Part shown: piece after piece, positions 58,976 through 64,000 of the stretch
Layout: the number at the start of each line of letters is the position of its first letter
Numbering within the stretch: the first letter of the stretch is position 1
Assembly (NCBI RefSeq): GCF_032854445.1
Contig: NW_027017957.1
Location: 312,001-376,000, forward strand
Source: Liolophura sinensis
Lineage: Eukaryota > Mollusca > Polyplacophora > Chitonida > Chitonidae
DNA: 64,000 nucleotides
Direction: 5' to 3'
Translations under genes and position numbers: made by a program
The notes under the pieces: model-generated
What the model saw: the letters and a program-made list of their open reading frames with translations, nothing else
Databases searched by the model: none
Told to the model about the DNA's origin: nothing

Positions 58976-60257
58976 TTACTCGCATTTGATTAAATGTAGT
59001 TTTAGTTGACAATAATATATACTTGAACAATATGCCTGGAATAGGGATTTCTTGGCTATAGTAGAAGATTCAGCGATTTTCTTTAATAACATATTTGCAC
59101 GTACACACATGTTACGTTTTTGAGGTACAATATCAGGGTTATCAGACAAATCACTAGTAAATATATGACTTAAGTAACGATATGGCTGCACGCAGAGTAA
59201 TACCATATAGTTAAGCATCACACATGCAGGAGTAAGGTATTTGCAGACAGCAGGTGATATAACCATGCAAACCGACTTCTTAACGTTATAAATTGTATCA
59301 TGGGTGACAAAGTAATCTGACGAATGCTGTAACAATGTTTGAAATGATTTAGCTGACGGTTACATGAGACACAGATAATCGGCATACAATAAACGATTAA
59401 CGAACATACCAGCGATATAACATCCGACTCCTGATTCTAATAGCTTAACATCAAGGTCATATAAATGTAAAGCAAATACAGACGGCGAAAGAGTTTCATC
59501 TAACCTAACACCATTAGTAACATTAAAGAAAGATAATAAAATAGGTCCCCATTTTGACGGCAAACTGCCGTACATTAGATCAAACGGTAAGCTCCCGTAT
59601 ATAACACATAGAGACATCACGATCAATTATTTCTTTTAACTAAGACCAATGAACAACAAAATCAAATGCTTTGCTGGCAGAGGTGTATACATACAGGGTT
59701 ATCGTTAGTTTGATCAAATTTGGTGATTTTTACAGGGCATAAATACACTGGTCAAAGTATGCAAAGTGTACAAATACAATTCACACTGTTGAGTAATGAA
59801 TAACCCTATGACTTCAAAGATTACACATGTTACGGCGAGAGGGGCAGTAGTTGTCTGAAGGTGTAATGTCTCCAGATTTGTTCTTAACTATTGGAGTAAT
59901 AACAACACGAGTAAGCGGTTTAGGAAGACATCCATGTTTCAACATGGTATTTAAGCTCAGGGACAGATGTACACGTACAGCTGTATCAGCATGTAACAGA
60001 TGTTCTACAGATAAGCCATCGTATCTAGGAGATTTATTACATCTAATCGAATGACGGGGTAAACTCGTGTGTTTCGAGTTTTCATTATTAACTTCCTTCC
60101 AAAACATATTTGGAGAATTAAAAGATGTAGCTTCCGCCATTTTATCAGCTCGCACAGTGCTCTCTTCATTTCTGCATTTACGGATGGCAATCTTAAACCG
60201 CCGTCTAGTAAAGTTCATATAGTCAGCAATGGACTTAGTGTGGGGACACATAATCAT
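58976..60257 (-). pseudogene. Non-LTR retrotransposon reverse transcriptase, decayed
   Basis: Minus-strand fragments of a LINE-type ORF2. The first (60257-59814) has KSPRYDGLSVEHLLHAD, then LNTMLKHGCLPKPLTRVVIT and PIVKNKSGDI, the fingers/palm start of a reverse transcriptase. The second (59626-59360) has the VRLDETLSPSVFALHLYDLD palm block and the catalytic box altered to YADYLCLM (normally Y-A-D-D). The third (59335-58976) matches the post-catalytic region (NVKKSVCMVISPAVCKYL, YRYLSHIFTSDL). Frameshifts separate all three. The endonuclease part was not found. Inactive. Confidence 0.8.
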
Positions 60258-60609
60258 TCCATCCTAGAACAATGTAGTCCTTATTTTGTCTAATTCTGGC
60301 AATGGAAGACTTACATGTACCAGAAAATTATTTTTCACACTTTTTCACCTAAATGTTGCCTTTTTTGAAGTTTTAATGACAGTGTAATGGTTATCACATG
60401 GTCAGACCTTTGGTCAAACAGTACAAGCCAAGCCTCCTGTCGGTTCACCTGAGTTAAGGTTTGATTGTAACTACTGTGTTCATGTAAACACTTAAACAGC
60501 AGCATAGCAAAATGAAACAGACGGATTATAAGTCATAGTGGAATAAAAAAAAACATCTAACTGAAGTGTAAGTTTCTACTATTTTAGTATTTACATGAAC
60601 AGTCAGTAT

Positions 60610-60690
60610 ATTGACAAGGGGCCGGATTTCACCGGTTATACGTATGACCATTTGTCAGCTATCACACTGACGTCGCTGATCTGATCTCGC
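60610..60690. mobile_element. MITE fragment related to 58507
   Basis: Starts gacaaggggccggatttcac and continues with gaccatttgtcagctatcac and gtcgctgatctgatctcgct, aligning with the left two thirds of the element at 58507. No right inverted repeat. The flanking words acatgaacagt are also shared. Confidence 0.55.
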
Positions 60691-61429
60691 TACAAGCATA
60701 TTCAGGACCATTCGATATACTGCTATCTAAGTAAGGATTACTTACAAAACTCTCAGAATTAAAGTGTCTAGTCGTAAAGTCTGTGAGGATCCGTCGTAGT
60801 CTGTGTACAAAGTATAAGTCCAGATAAGATGTGCCATTTGGAGAGTCTGTAGTCTTCACTTAGTTTCTTCGTTTTACAGCGTGGATAATTCTCTTGTAAG
60901 TACATACAGACAGAGTGTCTAGAATCTGTGGCACTCTGCTTTATGACTGCGTCCTGGGCACCGGGAAGTATATTCATCGTGTTAAGTTAGATCGCCACGT
61001 TCGATATATGAACAGTTGCTAACATACATATATTATTATTGACAATTTGTACACTAGTATGTTAGTTCATGTATGCTGATTGGTTGGTATATCGGATATT
61101 GGTGTGTGCCAGTACCCCAATTGGACTGATTTACACAACTAGGCGTCAAGGAAATTCCTAAATGAAATTACAAAAGATATTCTAAAAATTAAAATCTTCC
61201 GGAGTGCACAGCAATATTTCCTATTTGTATAATTTCTTACATACCTTTGTCTTTGGGAGCTAGTGTTAAACGTTGTTTTCGAAATGGATCTTGAGATTAT
61301 CTACTTGGAACGCCCTTTACGGACTACGAATGGTATATCAATGTCGGACATGACGCTTATATCATATGACGACAAAGGAAGCCTTTAGAGTGCATGTGAT
61401 GAGCCTCCTTGTTGCAGGACGGATTTCTA
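60691..61429. other. Non-coding, nothing recognised
   Basis: No gene or repeat supported between the MITE fragment and the tRNA-type SINE. Confidence 0.4.
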
Positions 61430-61650
61430 CTGCTCTTTTGTCTAGTGCTGCTTCACTGAGACGCCTTACCGAAGGCAAGTAGCCCGCCCCGCCCGAGCTA
61501 TCATACTGATACGGGTCTGTGCACTATCCCCTTCATGCTGAACGCCAAGCGAGGAAGTTGCAACTGCCTCTTTCAAGGTCAGGTGGGACTCGACCCAGGA
61601 TTGACCCTGGTTCCCGAAGCTGGTGCTCTACCTACTGTGCTATGGGGGCC
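61430..61650 (-). repeat. tRNA-derived SINE, second family
   Basis: On the minus strand the head reads ggcccccatagcacagtagg, then tagagcaccagcttcgggaa, with a B box in gggtcgagtcccacctgacc. The body follows (gaggcagttgcaacttcctc, gcttggcgttcagcatgaag, cagtatgatagctcgggcgg). A-box and B-box spacing is tRNA-like. The family differs from that at 52411. It could be mistaken for a tRNA gene because the head is well kept, but the acceptor stem and anticodon arm do not close. Confidence 0.75.
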
Positions 61651-62752
61651 GGTTGCCATGGCTTGAGCAGAATTACGTAAATTATTATTTTACATATCGA
61701 TCTAGCATGGTGCTTTGACTTCACATTGTATCAGACTGAATTCACCGACACACTGCTTGCGATATAAATGTATATTATTCTAACTTAAAAATACACCAAA
61801 GAAGTAAATTGTATGATTTCAGGCGATTTGTTTGAAGAAAAATTGAAAATGAATTAAAGCGAAAATATCCTTGACAGAGCACACATGCAATGCGTATTTA
61901 CATCACCCAACATGGAAATATTGTAAAACTCTTTAGATTGTGTATGTGATTAACACGTTACTCCGAATTCAAGAATATTTCACATATGACTGGTAATGGT
62001 TGTTGATGGATGAAGTCAGACTGTGTGGTAAACCTCTGCAAATCGACAAATCAGATTTAATGCAGTGCGAGAATCATCAATAGCTAGATTCCAACATGGA
62101 GTTTATTTGGCCATTGTCCAAAGGGAATGCGACGAAGTTTACTAGCCTAGAGAAAACCCTCAATTGTTACATTGGATGACTATCAAAGAATAAATTACAC
62201 TGCCAAAGTTATTTTATTAGATTGAGCTAAATTTTCCACTGTACCCAAAAAGGGGCGTGACTAAACGATCTGTTTATAATATGGTGTTTGATGAAAATTT
62301 AAAATTAATGCGACAACACTCGATAAACTTACACGGGCAAAGTTAGATTGTTAGGAAATATCGCATGAGATGATGCCGTTACGCAATGGCTATTTTTTTT
62401 TTCGCGATGGGTTTTCAAAGAGTAGTGATAATGTGTATAGGCCGAAGTAAAATTTAGTACCGGCGCACTCAGATCTCTGGGACAATAACACAGACTGAAG
62501 TTGGCTTGTTACAAGGTACTAGCTGGCTTGTTTTTTTTCGAGCATTTAAATGATAGGTCAATCTTTCATCGTCTTCACATGCCATCCGTTTTCTTTTCGG
62601 TGACGTGAGCAATCGAAGTCAGGAAAGGAAAACATCCAGAGGAACACGATGTTTTATAAGAGAGAATTGTACTCATTTCGATATAAGGACTGCGTGCACA
62701 ATGAAAAGGAGTTGCTGAGATCATTACATTCAGCGTAAAGGTGGTGACCAGT
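61651..62752. other. Non-coding host sequence before the second Polinton
   Basis: AT-rich, with a SINE-like scrap near 61958-61990 (cgaattcaagaatatttcac). Nothing else recognised. Confidence 0.45.
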
Positions 62753-63040
62753 AGTAGTATGCAGAGTATAGGTTCTGGCAGCCCTTGGGGCCCTCCCCAT
62801 AACAAATAAAGACTCCCAACCCCCATTCCCTGAACACCCTCCTCCTGGCAAATAGGGGCTCCCAGCCCCATCTCGAGGCGTATACACACTACAGGTTCAG
62901 GCGCACCCTCCCCTTAGGGCCCTCGCCAGAACAAATAGAGGCCCCCAGCTCCCCAGCGGAGGGTCTGGCGGCTATCGAAATTTCATATTAGAGAGACATC
63001 GCAACTAGGCATACGGCGATATTGCACAACGGCGCGTACA

Positions 63041-63415
63041 ATGACCAATCACCAAGAAGCACGAGCACTACGGGAGGAGTATGAGACGCTGATAGGCGTG
63101 CTGCCCAAGTACCCACGGTCCTGCATTGCCTTGTAAGAATTGCAGGGGTTCCTCGACAGCTATAAAACGGCTGGGAAGCAAGACAACATGCCAAAGAGTC
63201 TCAATAATTGCCAGTGGCTGCTCATCGGCTCCACGGAGCTCTGTGGAAAGAGTTGTCTGGGGGAGTACTGCGGCTTCCACCTATACCATCTGCGGAAAGG
63301 TCCAGGCACCCAGCCATGTATTCGCTGTGGTCGGGGCGTTAAAAACCAATTTCGGCTCTGCGGGGCCTGTGGATATCATATTGTCCAGACGCGTGAAAGG
63401 CAGCAGAGGCGCTAG
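63041..63415 (+). pseudogene. TIR-encoded zinc-binding protein, second Polinton
   Basis: ATG 63041 to TAG 63415, 124 codons in one frame, broken only by a TAA at 63134 where the first element has GAA. It keeps the leader domain (ALREEYETLIGVLPKYPRSC) and the cysteine-rich half (ELCGKSCLGEYCGFHLYHLR, PCIRCGRGVKNQFRLCGACG). All cysteines are present. It ends earlier than the copy at 9893. Confidence 0.75.
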
Positions 63416-63580
63416 GCTTTCTTGGACGAGTTCAAACGGCTGGCGGCTATCGAAATTTCATATTAGAGAGACACCACCACTAGGCATACGACGATATTGC
63501 ACAAGGACGAGTACAAAAAGCTGGCGGCTATCGAAATTTCATATTAGTGAGGCATCGCCACTAGGCATACGGCGCGTACA

Positions 63581-64000
63581 AAGACGCACCATCAAAAAGC
63601 GCAAGCACTACGGGAGGAGTTTGAGACGCTCCTAGGTGTGCGGCCCAAGTACCCACGGTTCCGCAATGCCTTGGAAGAATTGCAGGGGATCCTCGACAGG
63701 CATAAAACGGCTGTGGCTGAGTGGAAGCGGCTGCAAGACATCAAGAACTCCCCAAGTATCGAGGAGTTGAAGCAAGACGTCAAGAACCCCCTCAGTAACG
63801 AGGAGTTAGATGTATTGCTAGGCGGAATACAGGGTGAAAAGAAACTAGAATTCATTAACACCGGCCATGCCATAAGGAATCTCCTCCGGGTCTGGCAGAT
63901 GGGCGTACCAGCAGGCGTTTGGACGGACCCAGTAGCCTTCTTAGAAGAAATTCGAGCCATTATTCGCCAGAAGCTAGAAGAAGAGATCCTGGCACTCAAC
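63581..64000 (+). pseudogene. PolB: DNA polymerase N-terminus, second Polinton (partial)
   Basis: An open plus-strand frame of 140 codons to the window edge, without stops. The codon matching the start ATG of the first element (10437) is AAG here (63581), so the start is lost or lies elsewhere. It keeps the leader domain (ALREEFETLLGVRPKYPRFR), fewer ELKQDVKN repeats than the first element, and the conserved EEIRAIIRQKLEEEILALN end. It lacks the G run that breaks the first element at this place. Cut by the window end. Confidence 0.75.

Larger units (their letters stand above)
62753..64000 (+). mobile_element. Second Polinton, left end, runs off the window
   Basis: Begins AGTAGTAT near 62753 and carries the same subterminal GC repeats, TIR gene, triple leader module and polymerase start as the element at 9661, in the same order and orientation. 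Sequence identity is high in the coding parts, but the outermost 150 bp differ in arrangement, so the two are relatives, not a recent duplication. The rest of the element, including its right TIR, is outside the window. Confidence 0.9.

Noticed and set aside
61574-61650. tRNA gene on the minus strand
   Set aside because: A and B boxes are good, but the acceptor and anticodon arms do not close and a SINE body follows directly.

Overview
The window is animal nuclear DNA, most likely from a mollusc (bivalve or gastropod). The flanks are AT-rich and intron-rich. They hold many degenerate copies of a tRNA-derived SINE whose conserved 3' part ends in an AATAAATA tail, a second tRNA-type SINE (about 61.4-61.65 kb), a minisatellite, an AT microsatellite, a decayed non-LTR reverse transcriptase and a small MITE. 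I recognise both SINE styles from lophotrochozoan genomes. The species is not determined.

Host genes. Two genes start back to back near 34 kb, 782 bp apart. The leftward gene has a signal-peptide exon (33511-33562) and an Ig-domain exon (32697-33029). Three more Ig exons lie on the same strand at 7993-8304, 6593-6889 and 4434-4769, all phase 1-1, so all five exons can be spliced in frame. I infer one multi-Ig cell-surface or secreted protein whose roughly 24 kb intron contains the Polinton. The rightward gene has a signal-peptide exon (34345-34429), an Ig-like exon (34873-35169), two exons encoding a cysteine-rich domain (40480-40601, 41810-41990) and a Thr/Ser-rich exon near 43423, plus weaker downstream candidates.

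Mobile element. A Polinton/Maverick element lies at 9661-24878 (15,218 bp). It has terminal inverted repeats of about 670 bp starting AGTAGTAT and a flanking TAGCC duplication. It encodes a family-B protein-primed-type DNA polymerase (+), a retroviral-type integrase (-), several small membrane proteins (-), an A32/FtsK-like packaging ATPase (-), a double-jelly-roll-type major capsid protein (-), a coiled-coil/membrane protein (+), several conserved or unrecognised genes, and a zinc-binding protein inside each TIR. Almost every gene carries stops or frameshifts, several of them at 13-20 bp G or C runs, so this copy is a fossil (or partly an assembly artefact). No adenain-type protease was seen. 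The left end of a second, related Polinton begins near 62753 in the same orientation and runs off the window.

Gene packing inside the Polinton is virus-like: divergent starts 10 bp and 44 bp apart, one ATGA stop/start overlap, and convergent 3' ends overlapping by 12 bp. The most unusual features are a leader module repeated three times at the left end, an N-terminal domain shared by the TIR-encoded zinc protein and the polymerase, and two GC-rich unrecognised genes at the right end.
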